From the IMG/VR virus record IMGVR_UViG_3300028384_001275, positions 40,524 through 104,523 of that record: a DNA stretch of 64,000 nucleotides; one strand, written 5' to 3'. The first letter of the stretch is position 1. Every line of letters begins with the position of its first letter. The notes below the pieces were generated by a model. The model searched no databases, was not told where the DNA came from, and saw nothing but the letters and a program-made list of their open reading frames with translations. Both the position numbers and the translations under genes were made by a program. The stretch is from a virus. Below, piece after piece: positions 1 through 7,554 of the stretch.

Positions 1-537
1 GATTATACCTTTGGTGATGTGCATATTTTAGATATTCCTGAAAAACAAAAAAGTATTGGTTTCACTCATGTGTTGTTAGATAGTGATGGAAGTAAGAGTC
101 CTTATTATGAGATCTTTGCAGCACTATTAGATGAAATCCAAGATGCCTTACCTGCCCCTATCGAGTTTTTTCGTGTTAGACTTGCATTGCAGTTGAATAA
201 TGGTATAGACTCACATAATGCAGCACATACTGATAGTGAGAAAGATCATTATGCTGCATTATTTTACTTTCATGATTCATCTGGAGACACTGTATTCATG
301 GATCAATATGATAATCCCAATGAAGGTACAATTGATGAAAGATGGATGAGAGCGAGGACTCAAAACTACACTATTCAAAAGAGAGTAACACCCAAAGCGA
401 ATAGATTGTTTGTATTTGATGGTCATCAATTTCATTCATCATCCAATCCAACTGACAATAAGTTTCGTATTATTCTGAATCTCAATTTCACTTCTGATGT
501 CGATCTCTTCGCTGCTGCAAACACTAACAACAACTAA
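1..537 (+). CDS. 2OG-Fe(II) oxygenase, 5' end outside window
   Basis: Probable non-heme iron 2-oxoglutarate dioxygenase. The reading frame is open from base 1; a GTG at 19 is a possible start, but the codons before it read smoothly, so the gene probably begins upstream. Counting from GTG 19, the iron triad is H70-T-D72 and distal H139 in DGHQFH, with R150 as the likely 2-oxoglutarate anchor, inside the usual double-stranded beta-helix spacing. The last 41 bases overlap the next gene, which starts at ATG 497. It is the first of a run of dioxygenase-like genes, so a shared role in hydroxylating a protein, nucleotide or small molecule is inferred. Substrate unknown. Confidence 0.75.
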   Translation, partial: DYTFGDVHILDIPEKQKSIGFTHVLLDSDGSKSPYYEIFAALLDEIQDALPAPIEFFRVRLALQLNNGIDSHNAAHTDSEKDHYAALFYFHDSSGDTVFMDQYDNPNEGTIDERWMRARTQNYTIQKRVTPKANRLFVFDGHQFHSSSNPTDNKFRIILNLNFTSDVDLFAAANTNNN

Positions 538-1201
538 AAACTGGGATATTGATGATACTCCCCAATATTGGCAGAATATATGTGATGATCCCAGTGTATT
601 TGCTACATGGAAAGAAGTTGAGTATTGCCTTAATAATCCACAGGTATTTGATATTCAGCTAATTGATTCTAGGACTAATCAATACTACGATCTGCAATAC
701 TTCCCCAGACACTGGTCTAAACCTTGCCCTGATGTGTCTGATATTATGGATGCTGTCTCCAATGGACATAATATCGTAATCAATAATTTTAGCTGGGTTA
801 ATCACAAAAAACAAATACTATTGGATCAAATTGAGAATACTTTTCATGGTATAACTGCTGACTTTCATGTTTATGCTGGCATCAAAACTTCAAAGTCATT
901 TAGAATACATGAGGATTATTCTAATAACTTTATTGTCCAAGTGGAAGGAGAAACGCACTGGAAAGTATATAACAATCGTCGATCATTCTTAAACACACAA
1001 ATAAATTATATTCTTAATGAGGATGATTTAGATTGTATTATTGATGTTAAAATGCAACCAGGAGATATTCTCTACATACCACAAGGGTGTTATCATTTAG
1101 CACAACCACAAGAAAAAAGATTGTCTATTAGTATTCCTATGCAATCTAGATTGGCACACTTAAAAATGACAGATCGTAAGTATTATGCTCTCCCCAGTTA
1201 A
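497..1201 (+). CDS. JmjC/cupin-like iron dioxygenase
   Basis: A 234-residue protein with the layout of bacterial JmjC/cupin-type (ribosomal oxygenase-like) proteins: H138-E-D140 followed by FIVQVEGETHWKVY, then GDILYIPQG and distal H200. In known members of this superfamily these residues bind Fe(II) and the enzyme hydroxylates amino-acid side chains. The hydrophobic IVINNF stretch near residue 95 fits the start of the cupin core. The start ATG lies inside the preceding dioxygenase gene, and the 3' end overlaps the next gene by 17 bases, so the set is probably co-translated. The real substrate cannot be read from the sequence; family membership is fairly secure. Confidence 0.7.
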   Translation: MSISSLLQTLTTTKNWDIDDTPQYWQNICDDPSVFATWKEVEYCLNNPQVFDIQLIDSRTNQYYDLQYFPRHWSKPCPDVSDIMDAVSNGHNIVINNFSWVNHKKQILLDQIENTFHGITADFHVYAGIKTSKSFRIHEDYSNNFIVQVEGETHWKVYNNRRSFLNTQINYILNEDDLDCIIDVKMQPGDILYIPQGCYHLAQPQEKRLSISIPMQSRLAHLKMTDRKYYALPS

Positions 1202-1790
1202 TGTATTTCCATACATTTATAAAGCACAGTATGATTTTAATTTTGAATCTATTCAGCATGTAGTAGATCAACATTTAGATGATGCTCGTGAGCGTGGCAA
1301 TCCTGTTACCTTAGAAAAGAATGGTGGCGTCACGAGTGTTGTATTGTGCAAGGAGAATCCTCCTCATGGGTGGCCTTTGTTTGATGATTTTAAGGAGTGG
1401 TTGTTTCCTACTGTAGATGAATTGTGGGAAACTTGGAGAATGCAACCATGCTGTAAAACATTATCTGAGTCTTGGATTAATGTGCATCCCCCTGGTGCAT
1501 ATACTGCTGAGCATCATCATCAAAATGTCCAAGTTGCTGTATCCTGCTATCTCTCAGTGCCAGAAAATAGCGGTAGGTTTGTCATACAAAATCCACTAAA
1601 CATTTATAAGTTGGGTGAACCACTCAACTATCACTATTATGATCAGGAGATGGATTGGATGCCTATTGATGTGCAAACGAATGATGTGCTATTCTTCCCA
1701 GGTTGGTTAAACCATAAAACTGAAGTCAATAAATCAAACGACAATAGATATATTATGTCAATGAATATCATGGGTAATCTTAATGCTTGA
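1185..1790 (+). CDS. Putative 2OG-Fe(II) oxygenase
   Basis: A 201-residue protein of the phage 2OG-Fe(II) oxygenase type with the pattern ESWINVHPPGAYTAEHHH, a beta-strand ending CYLSVP, then NDVLFFPGWLNH and NRYIMSMN. Candidate metal ligands are among H110-H112 with distal H177; R188 would bind the 2-oxoglutarate carboxylate. It overlaps the JmjC-like gene upstream and the next dioxygenase by eight bases downstream (ATG 1783), consistent with translational coupling. Similar proteins are common in marine T4-like phages, but substrates are generally unknown. The tripled histidine leaves the proximal ligand ambiguous. Confidence 0.7.
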   Translation: MLSPVNVFPYIYKAQYDFNFESIQHVVDQHLDDARERGNPVTLEKNGGVTSVVLCKENPPHGWPLFDDFKEWLFPTVDELWETWRMQPCCKTLSESWINVHPPGAYTAEHHHQNVQVAVSCYLSVPENSGRFVIQNPLNIYKLGEPLNYHYYDQEMDWMPIDVQTNDVLFFPGWLNHKTEVNKSNDNRYIMSMNIMGNLNA

Positions 1791-2487
1791 AGTCCACGAC
1801 ACTAAAATTGTAAATTGGCAGTTGTTTGAGAAGATTGTGCATCTTCCCTACAAATTCACACGCACTGATGTGCCACCAACAGAATCACGTCCAGAGATAG
1901 ATTTCGCTGGTCTTTATTGGACTCATCAGCTATACAATTACTGTCCAGTTTCTGACCCTGACTATTTTCAGAATGCAGGACTTGATGGTAGTGATGATCC
2001 TATGTGGAAAGATATCCTCACCTATCTAGAGGCAACTGTGCCTAGTATGCCCCCTCGGGATAATCTTTATAGTGCATATATTAATGTATTGCGAGAGGGC
2101 AACAATCCTGGCATTCATGTTGATGCACCATATTTTGTGCCTGACAATCAAACAGTGCTGTTATATTTGAATCCTGATTGGGATCCAGAATGGGGTGGCG
2201 AAACTATATTTTTTGATCATGATCTTGACGCAAAAACTCTTGTTGCTCCTCGTGCTGGTCGTATTGTTATCTTTGATGGCAGGATCCCCCACACAGGAAG
2301 ACCACCAACGCCAAAATACAACCACAACAGGTATATTATGGCATTCAAATATATGAATCCAGAAGAGCGAGAGAAACTATTTGTTGACTATGAATTGAAT
2401 AACATGCCACCTGTTGAGGATCGTGGCATCGCGGGTTTTGATTCCCTGACAGTAAAAGAAATCTGGAAAACACTTGACAAAATCTAA
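1783..2487 (+). CDS. Prolyl-4-hydroxylase-like 2OG-Fe(II) oxygenase
   Basis: A 234-residue dioxygenase with a complete motif set: H112-V-D114, the GGETIFF strand, then GRIVIFDGRIPH with distal H170 and R183 in NRYIMAFKY. This is the classic prolyl-hydroxylase-type double-stranded beta-helix core and is the clearest member of the cluster. The ATG overlaps the stop of the previous dioxygenase by eight bases. The C-terminal 40 residues after the core are acidic and probably helical. Peptidyl-proline or another side chain is a plausible substrate by family, but nothing here identifies it. Confidence 0.8.
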   Translation: MLEVHDTKIVNWQLFEKIVHLPYKFTRTDVPPTESRPEIDFAGLYWTHQLYNYCPVSDPDYFQNAGLDGSDDPMWKDILTYLEATVPSMPPRDNLYSAYINVLREGNNPGIHVDAPYFVPDNQTVLLYLNPDWDPEWGGETIFFDHDLDAKTLVAPRAGRIVIFDGRIPHTGRPPTPKYNHNRYIMAFKYMNPEEREKLFVDYELNNMPPVEDRGIAGFDSLTVKEIWKTLDKI

Positions 2488-2533
2488 AGAGTGGATATTG
2501 TTAAATAGTATTGGACCCTCTAGGGAGGATCAA

Positions 2534-2695
2534 ATGTTCACAGTCAAGTCAGCACTCCTCAATCGTGAGGAAAAAAACCTAGTCAGACGTGCCCTCTTTC
2601 TTTATCAGAAAGATTGTTATAATCGATATGGTGATCTGACAGACGAGCAACACGAACTAATAGCGGAGATTGCGGACAAACTACATTTACGATAA
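2534..2695 (+). CDS. Small hypothetical protein
   Basis: A 53-residue charged, probably all-helical protein that I do not recognise. The frame extends upstream to a TTG at 2474, but ATG 2534 is preferred because GGGAGG sits a few bases before it and the longer form would overlap the preceding gene. It lies between two dioxygenase genes, with only two bases to the next start. Confidence 0.55.
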   Translation: MFTVKSALLNREEKNLVRRALFLYQKDCYNRYGDLTDEQHELIAEIADKLHLR

Positions 2696-2697
2696 TT

Positions 2698-3318
2698 ATG
2701 GAAGTATTGCCTTTATTTTCTACCCCTGTTTATCTTGATACCTGTGACATTCCTGAGATAGACTTTAACATGGAGTGGCAGAATCCTTGCGGTGATGATC
2801 CTACTTACGGCAACAATGGTAAGATCTCAGCTAATACTAATTGGTTAGAAGTTGGATTGTATAGTGATCTGAAACGCACGATTGAAGCACACCTCTCACA
2901 ATATGTTTTTGGTGTGCTGGGTAGTGGTAAAGGCATCACATTAGAGCACCAATCCTCCTGGGTCAATAGACACGACAGGGGAGATCGTGCTGCCAATCAT
3001 GTGCATGTGAATAGCATGTTTAGTGGTGTTTTATACTTAGAGGTCCCACCAGATTCGGGGGATCTAATTTTTAATGTTCCTGCATCTGTGCCAACCTATT
3101 GCACCAACACCGTAAGTTTGGATATTGTAGAACCCAACGTCTACAATCAGCGTGAAGTCCCATTCACACCTGATAGGGGAGATATTATTATTTTCCCATC
3201 ACATCTTCCACATTATGTTACAGCTAACAACAGCGATTTGCCAAGATATAGTCTGGCATTCAACTATTTTGCTAAAGGTGTGGTAGGATACAACGAATCG
3301 CGGTTGCATCTGAAATGA
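2698..3318 (+). CDS. Putative 2OG-Fe(II) oxygenase
   Basis: A 206-residue protein of the phage 2OG-Fe(II) oxygenase family. The N-terminus has the LFSTPVY signature common in this family. The core has SWVNRHDRG, then H101-V-H103, a SGVLYLEVP strand, GDIIIFPSHLPH with distal H172, and R183. The HxH in place of HxD is typical of this subfamily. The stop overlaps the next start (ATGA). It is the last of five consecutive dioxygenase-like genes from the left edge of the window, apart from the small gene at 2534. Substrate unknown. Confidence 0.78.
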   Translation: MEVLPLFSTPVYLDTCDIPEIDFNMEWQNPCGDDPTYGNNGKISANTNWLEVGLYSDLKRTIEAHLSQYVFGVLGSGKGITLEHQSSWVNRHDRGDRAANHVHVNSMFSGVLYLEVPPDSGDLIFNVPASVPTYCTNTVSLDIVEPNVYNQREVPFTPDRGDIIIFPSHLPHYVTANNSDLPRYSLAFNYFAKGVVGYNESRLHLK

Positions 3319-3662
3319 CAACACCTTTAATGATCGGTGAAAGTGTGCCACTAGAAGTTAAAAAGATTATAGAGACACTTACATTGGGACGTAGAGCAAG
3401 ATTTAGAGGTTGTGAGGGATTCATTGATTTTATTTCAGATCAATATATAACTATTTGTTATAAGCAGAAGAAAAGTTTGCCTGGTAGTCGTAGACCATAT
3501 GAAAACTCTAGTATTTTAGTATATCATTGGGACTGGGATGATTTAGAGGTTGATGATAGTGCCATGCACGATGTTAGGCAATATAGAGGAAAGATTAATG
3601 ATCACCCAGGTAACGAAATGTTACCGTATACGCCCCAGGCGGCGGATGTTGCCATTCTCTAG
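3315..3662 (+). CDS. Conserved phage hypothetical protein
   Basis: A 115-residue protein with an RFRGCEGFIDFISDQYITIC core that resembles a small beta-barrel protein found in marine T4-like phages; function unknown. It is coupled to the preceding oxygenase by an ATGA overlap. A sigma70-like promoter for the downstream restriction/methylation-like genes overlaps its last codons. Confidence 0.6.
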   Translation: MTTPLMIGESVPLEVKKIIETLTLGRRARFRGCEGFIDFISDQYITICYKQKKSLPGSRRPYENSSILVYHWDWDDLEVDDSAMHDVRQYRGKINDHPGNEMLPYTPQAADVAIL

Positions 3663-3678
3663 CGTGATGGTGTATAAT
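3649..3678 (+). promoter_or_regulatory. Sigma70-like promoter
   Basis: TTGCCA at 3649-3654 and TATAAT at 3673-3678 are separated by 18 bases, close to the bacterial housekeeping consensus. The ATG of the next gene is 24 bases downstream of the -10 box. This would let the nuclease/methyltransferase pair be read by unmodified host polymerase. Confidence 0.5.
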
Positions 3679-3701
3679 TTCAGAGTAACGCACCCCACCC
3701 G

Positions 3702-4304
3702 ATGACCAGCACCCTCTCCAAGGTATACCGCGACCTGATCCCCGTTGCCCTGAATGAGATGACCAGCATCCTGAATCAAATGCTTAGTGTGATCGATAAG
3801 GACCTGGATGGTATGGGTGGCACTGTTGATAAGACTAAGTTTCTGGCACATGTGCAACCCGTAGCTTTTAAGAATGCTGCTGCACGTCTTGGCATTGACT
3901 ATAACTTTGTCAATGCAAATGGTTACGACACTGAGATCAACATCCACGAAGAAGGTGCTGAGATCCGTTTTCGTATTGAGGACAAAATGTCTCTGATGGA
4001 ATCCACTGATTCTTTTGCTACTGGCAATAACCACAGCAAAGTCAAAGATTACACTCACTTTGTGATGAAGTTGCAGAATGTGGGTAACATCTTCACATCA
4101 TGCTTTGCTGCTCTAATTGATGTCCCCAATCTGTCAGATGGCAGCGGTTGGAATGATACTGTCACCAAGTCAGGTAAGAATAACAATGGTTTCTCTTCCC
4201 TGAAGATTCTTAAGGAAGATGCTGATAAGATTGAGGTGATCTATGGTAGCATTCGTAATGCCAAGAAATTCATCCACTCCGAATACGAAACTCTCGATGC
4301 TTGA
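3702..4304 (+). CDS. Putative PD-(D/E)xK restriction endonuclease
   Basis: A 200-residue protein immediately upstream of, and overlapping by eight bases, a DNA methyltransferase. Residues 74-95 contain GYDTE and then FRIEDKMS: an acidic residue (D76 or E78), a beta-strand and E93-D94-K95, the arrangement of a PD-(D/E)xK nuclease core. A polar TGNNHSKVKDYTHFVMKLQ stretch follows, and hydrophobic strands in this position are usual in type II enzymes. Together with the neighbour this suggests a restriction-modification pair, but the nuclease call rests on a short motif and context only. It could instead be an unrelated phage protein. Its first 30 codons are GC-rich relative to its neighbours. 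Confidence 0.42.
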   Translation: MTSTLSKVYRDLIPVALNEMTSILNQMLSVIDKDLDGMGGTVDKTKFLAHVQPVAFKNAAARLGIDYNFVNANGYDTEINIHEEGAEIRFRIEDKMSLMESTDSFATGNNHSKVKDYTHFVMKLQNVGNIFTSCFAALIDVPNLSDGSGWNDTVTKSGKNNNGFSSLKILKEDADKIEVIYGSIRNAKKFIHSEYETLDA

Positions 4305-4401
4305 TATTAATACCACACACCACATGAATTGCATCGATGGGATGCAACAAATGGATGCTGAAAGTGTTGACCTAGTTATCACCTCTCCTCCATATTCATG
4401 A
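4297..4401 (+). CDS. DNA methyltransferase, N-terminal fragment
   Basis: A 34-codon frame encoding the start of an N4-cytosine/N6-adenine methyltransferase: NCIDGM followed by VDLVITSPPYS. SPPY is the catalytic motif IV. It stops at TGA 4399-4401, overlapping the ATG at 4398 of the frame carrying the rest of the enzyme. In intact relatives SPPY is followed by roughly fifteen residues (typically starting DNLR) before the ADELSRVLKPGG segment; these are missing here. Either about 35-40 bases were lost together with the frame, or the assembly is wrong. Confidence 0.6.
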   Translation: MLDINTTHHMNCIDGMQQMDAESVDLVITSPPYS

Positions 4402-5084
4402 AGGTTGCAGATGAGTTGTCTCGTGTGCTCAAACCTGGTGGAGTCATTATGTGGAATGTCAACGATGCCACGGTGAAAGGTAGTGAAACTGGTAGTAGTT
4501 TTCGGCAGTGCCTTTACTTTATGGATGCTCATGGTCTCCGTTTACATGATACTATGATCTATGAAAAGACAGGCACAGCGTTTGCATCTGGTCCAAATAG
4601 TGTGAGATATACTCAGATCTTTGAGTATTGTTTTATTCTATCCAAGGGCAAACCTAAGACAATTAATCTTATTCAAGACAAGAAGAATAAGTGGGCAGGA
4701 TATACTTCATTCGGCAATGCTGTGACTAGGAAGAAGGATGGCACCTTCAATGATCCTGGTAAGAAGAGTAATGCCATCAGAGAATGGGGAGTGAGGACTA
4801 ACATCTGGAAGATCAAGAATAGTGGTGGTTTTGGACAATCATCCAAGGCAAGTTACAAACATCCTGCTACAATGCCTGAAGAGTTAGCTAGAGGTCATGT
4901 AATTACATGGTCTAATGAGAAAGATCTAATTCTTGATCCTTTTATGGGTGCTGGCACCACTGCCCAGGTTGCCCTAGAAGAAAACCGCAATTTTATTGGT
5001 TTTGAGATTGATGATACATATCATCAAATGTGTGTTGACAGAATCACACCAATGCAGGACAATTTATTGACACGGTTATGCTAA
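4398..5084 (+). CDS. DNA methyltransferase (N4-C/N6-A type), C-terminal part
   Basis: A 228-residue frame with most of a site-specific DNA methyltransferase: ADELSRVLKPGG, then NDATVKGSETG, a long variable target-recognition region, and ILDPFMGAGTT, the S-adenosylmethionine-binding motif I. The motif order (IV before I) is that of beta-class enzymes. The catalytic SPPY is not in this frame but in the short overlapping frame 4297-4401, so alone it should be inactive. An ATGA overlap could allow both halves to be translated and perhaps complement each other, but the lost linker residues make a decaying gene more likely. It pairs with the putative nuclease upstream; otherwise it could protect phage DNA as an orphan enzyme. 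Confidence 0.75.
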   Translation: MKVADELSRVLKPGGVIMWNVNDATVKGSETGSSFRQCLYFMDAHGLRLHDTMIYEKTGTAFASGPNSVRYTQIFEYCFILSKGKPKTINLIQDKKNKWAGYTSFGNAVTRKKDGTFNDPGKKSNAIREWGVRTNIWKIKNSGGFGQSSKASYKHPATMPEELARGHVITWSNEKDLILDPFMGAGTTAQVALEENRNFIGFEIDDTYHQMCVDRITPMQDNLLTRLC

Positions 5085-5281
5085 GAAACAAAGCAAAAGT
5101 AACACCTAAGAGTGATAAAGCAAAGAAGATCTTTGCTGAATATCTCAACAGTAAACCTATTGTAACTGTTGAGCATAAACGTGAGGACCGTTGGTTTTTC
5201 TCTAGCATAGATAATCCAGACTTCTGGTTTTGGGTTGATGTGCCTAAAGATATCAACTGGGAGTATACTTTAATCGATTAA
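5078..5281 (+). CDS. Conserved small phage protein
   Basis: A 67-residue protein with a basic N-terminus (KAKVTPKSDKAKK) and an aromatic C-terminus (DRWFFSSIDNPDFWFWVDV). It resembles an uncharacterised marine T4-like phage protein; no function is known to me. It starts seven bases before the methyltransferase stop. Confidence 0.6.
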   Translation: MLRNKAKVTPKSDKAKKIFAEYLNSKPIVTVEHKREDRWFFSSIDNPDFWFWVDVPKDINWEYTLID

Positions 5282-5299
5282 TTGCCCCAACTGCCCTAC

Positions 5300-5614
5300 A
5301 TGTCCATGACTGTAACTATCACCAGCGAGAAATCTATGTCTAACTATGAGAAATTGGTAGAAGACCTGAAAGAATTGATTTCAGGATATGTTGAAGAAGA
5401 TCAAGTATCTCCCACACAATTTGTGTGTGCTCTAAGAGCAGCATTGGCAGAGTGTCATGAATGGCATGAAACTAGATCAGTATTGCTCGAAGATACTCTA
5501 GAATTGCTCAAGACAAGGAAAACTGTAGTCACTGAGCGTGAGTTACTCTTAGAGACCACAGAAGATGTCGCTAAAGTAAACTATCAAGCAGGTTTTTGGC
5601 CTGGAAATGATTAA
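5300..5614 (+). CDS. Hypothetical helical protein
   Basis: A mostly alpha-helical acidic protein of unknown function. Starts at TTG 5282, ATG 5300, ATG 5306 and ATG 5336 are all possible; 5300 is chosen as the first ATG, though the segment beginning MSNYEKLVEDL (5336) looks like the true conserved start. The stop overlaps the next ATG (TAATG). Confidence 0.55.
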   Translation: MSMTVTITSEKSMSNYEKLVEDLKELISGYVEEDQVSPTQFVCALRAALAECHEWHETRSVLLEDTLELLKTRKTVVTERELLLETTEDVAKVNYQAGFWPGND

Positions 5615-5841
5615 TGAGTGCAGCAGATAACGCAGAGCAAGCATCACGAAAGATGCTTGCTAAATTACAAGAATATAACAATAAGATTCTTGGTAGTGAT
5701 GACATCGAAGAATCAATTATTGAGCGAGTGAATGCAGCAACAGAATTGCGGGACATATTGCAATCAACCCGAAAAATGCAAGAGTTGGCAGCAAAGCAAC
5801 ATCGACATTCTAAGCAGAGTGAGACTACCGATGAAGTATGA
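5614..5841 (+). CDS. Hypothetical helical protein
   Basis: A 75-residue highly charged, probably entirely helical protein. It is linked by a TAATG overlap to the gene before and by an 11-base overlap to the dioxygenase after. I do not recognise a function; small helical proteins like this are common in cyanophage accessory regions. Confidence 0.55.
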   Translation: MSAADNAEQASRKMLAKLQEYNNKILGSDDIEESIIERVNAATELRDILQSTRKMQELAAKQHRHSKQSETTDEV

Positions 5842-6388
5842 TAAACCTATAGTTATTGATAATTACTTTCCAGATTGGTTAGTTGATCATGTTGGAGATT
5901 ATTTTGCTGGTTATCCTGTAACCTTTACAAATTCTCCAACTGCTGTATATGAAAATGCCAAATTCTTTGGCAATATGATAATGACTGACGATCAATGGAC
6001 TGTGCCTGAAGATATTCAGTCTTGGTTTATTGAATACTTTAATAACTGCATTTATTTTGATATTTGTAAGAATGATAACATCACACATTGTCATCGCATT
6101 CTATTAAATGGGCAGGTGAAAGGTCAAAAATCACAGAATCACTGTGATTCAGATTATGATTGTTATTTGAGTGTGATTTATCATGCTTCAGGCACATCTG
6201 GAAGCACAGTGTTTGTGAATGATTCTGATGAGGATGTGCAAGAGGTAGAGTTTAAGCCTGGGCGCATGATTCTCTTCAATTCTACACTCTGGCATCGTGG
6301 AGATCCACCAGTTGATGATAACTATCGTGTGAGTCTTGGTTGTGTTTATCCCATGGTGCCCATTCAGGATCTTCCCCACCCCGTGTGA
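5831..6388 (+). CDS. 2OG-Fe(II) oxygenase
   Basis: A 185-residue prolyl-hydroxylase-like dioxygenase. The iron ligands are H104-C-D106 and H155 (NSTLWH), with R166 for 2-oxoglutarate; GSTVFVN and GRMILFN form the conserved strands between them. ATG 5831 is chosen because the protein then opens with the family-typical MKYDKPIVIDNYFP; the frame is open upstream to 5732, but that extension overlaps the preceding gene heavily. It is separated from the first five dioxygenase-like genes by the nuclease/methyltransferase block, so it is probably a separate acquisition. Substrate unknown. Confidence 0.75.
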   Translation: MKYDKPIVIDNYFPDWLVDHVGDYFAGYPVTFTNSPTAVYENAKFFGNMIMTDDQWTVPEDIQSWFIEYFNNCIYFDICKNDNITHCHRILLNGQVKGQKSQNHCDSDYDCYLSVIYHASGTSGSTVFVNDSDEDVQEVEFKPGRMILFNSTLWHRGDPPVDDNYRVSLGCVYPMVPIQDLPHPV

Positions 6389-6391
6389 CGG

Positions 6392-6454
6392 TCGGCAAGG
6401 TGCCCACTAATCTGGCACAGCACCTCTAAAGCATGTATATTAAAAGAGTCAAAG
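6392..6454 (+). promoter_or_regulatory. Repeated promoter module, copy 1
   Basis: This intergenic segment shares GTCGGCAA ... CACT(A/G)ATC and then GTATATTAAAAGAGTC with the segment at 7226-7290. TATATT at 6436-6441 is a good -10 box; no clear -35 is seen. The first coding base is at 6470. A weak hairpin (AGGTGC ... GCACCT) lies just upstream of the -10 box. Confidence 0.55.
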
Positions 6455-6469
6455 GGATCGCACCAAACG

Positions 6470-6634
6470 ATGACCAAACGCGAAGCAAAAGCTAACTTTC
6501 TGGCAGTATCTGTCCCCGAAGGTCTCAACGATAAACCTGCAATGCGTTACGCTTGGGGTTTATATACCGACCTACTTTGCAAAGAAGGTTACATCACCAT
6601 GAAACAGTATGAAACCTGGACCTGCCCTTTCTGA
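6470..6634 (+). CDS. Small hypothetical protein
   Basis: A 54-residue frame starting 29 bases after the conserved promoter element, in the same position as the first genes behind the other two copies. It opens MTKREAKANFLAVSVPEG and has a mixed helical pattern ending TWTCPF. No recognisable family. Codon use is like its neighbours. Confidence 0.55.
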   Translation: MTKREAKANFLAVSVPEGLNDKPAMRYAWGLYTDLLCKEGYITMKQYETWTCPF

Positions 6635-6671
6635 CCGCAAAAGTTACATCAAACCTCCAACATTTTCTACG

Positions 6672-6911
6672 ATGTCTGACTTTATTTGTGCTTACTTTGG
6701 TAAAGATTGGACCATCACTGCCCGAGGATTTGCATCACTCAAGCAGGCAGAATCGCATGGTAAATACATGATGCCAATGGCAGGATGTTTCGGTTTCGCT
6801 GTTATCTCAGAAGACCCAGATTCTTGGATTGTGTTTGATCAATTCAGCATGTTGTCTGGTAAAGAGACAGTAACTCGCGACGACTTCAAAAACTTCACTG
6901 TTTCCTTCTGA
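6672..6911 (+). CDS. Hypothetical protein
   Basis: A 79-residue protein opening MSDFICAYFGKDWTITARGF. The frame is open up to ATG 6609, which would overlap the previous gene by 26 bases; neither start has a clear ribosome-binding site. Its stop overlaps the next start (TGATG). Function unknown. Confidence 0.55.
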   Translation: MSDFICAYFGKDWTITARGFASLKQAESHGKYMMPMAGCFGFAVISEDPDSWIVFDQFSMLSGKETVTRDDFKNFTVSF

Positions 6912-7078
6912 TGATTACTTCCAAGAGTCAAATGCTCCGCATAATGAAAAATTGTGATGGAGCAGATATTCTCACCCGAGAGGAAAAGTTTCAGGTATTT
7001 GTGAGAGTTTGCGACAACATGTTGGAGCAAGGTAGAATGACCAAAGCAACTCACAAACGTTTCACCCACATTTTCTGA
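6911..7078 (+). CDS. Small hypothetical protein
   Basis: A 55-residue frame coupled on both sides by TGATG overlaps (6909-6913 and 7076-7080). It is basic and helical: MITSKSQMLRIMKNCDGADI is followed by LTREEKFQVFVRV. The doubly overlapped position is the main evidence that it is real. Confidence 0.6.
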   Translation: MITSKSQMLRIMKNCDGADILTREEKFQVFVRVCDNMLEQGRMTKATHKRFTHIF

Positions 7079-7218
7079 TGCCATCATTCACTGATAAACA
7101 ACTAGAAATCATTCTTGATGCTGTTGAGGATTATGGTGTGCTAGCTGATGAGAATCTTGCCGACGATTGTGCTGAGATTCTTGACATCATCGAAGCATAC
7201 ATGCTTAACAAGAAATAG
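7078..7218 (+). CDS. Small acidic hypothetical protein
   Basis: A 46-residue acidic helical frame (MPSFTDKQLEIILDAVEDYG ...) translationally coupled to the gene before it and ending just before the second copy of the repeated promoter module. No family recognised. Confidence 0.55.
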   Translation: MPSFTDKQLEIILDAVEDYGVLADENLADDCAEILDIIEAYMLNKK

Positions 7219-7290
7219 GTGGACAGTCGGCAAAGCGCACACTGATCCACCCATTCGCCCCTAAATCCTGTATATTAAAAGAGTCAAAGG
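7218..7290 (+). promoter_or_regulatory. Repeated promoter module, copy 2
   Basis: GGTGGA (7218-7223) can pair with TCCACC (7246-7251), a weak hairpin after the preceding gene. GTCGGCAAAGCGC and then GTATATTAAAAGAGTC (7270-7285) match the module at 6392-6454. TATATT at 7271-7276 is the probable -10 box; the next ATG is at 7303. Confidence 0.55.
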
Positions 7291-7302
7291 AATTCACACC
7301 AC

Positions 7303-7554
7303 ATGCAACTCACTTCCAAAGATGGTAACATGGTTGTTGACTTTTATCCCATCAAATTTGCAACGGGTGAAACTCACAATCGTCTGATGCTTAAGATTGT
7401 TACTTTCATGGGACAATCTCAGTCTAAGCGTTACATCAACAAGAAAGAAATGCAGCGTGAGATAGATTCTCGCGTTGAGGGTTATGGTTACGAAGTAACC
7501 GAGATTCACACAATCCCACAACTCTTCAACTCTGCAATGGGGATGGCGTGCTGA
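7303..7554 (+). CDS. Hypothetical protein
   Basis: An 83-residue protein directly behind the second repeated promoter. It has alternating beta-like stretches (MVVDFYPIKFATGE, LMLKIVTFMG) and a basic segment (QSKRYINKKEMQREI). Its stop overlaps the next start. Function unknown. Confidence 0.6.
   Translation: MQLTSKDGNMVVDFYPIKFATGETHNRLMLKIVTFMGQSQSKRYINKKEMQREIDSRVEGYGYEVTEIHTIPQLFNSAMGMAC

Noticed and set aside
4396-4401. Programmed frameshift joining the two methyltransferase halves
   Set aside because: Even a perfect -1 shift would leave the enzyme lacking about a dozen conserved residues after SPPY, and there is no slippery run, so a deletion or assembly error is preferred.
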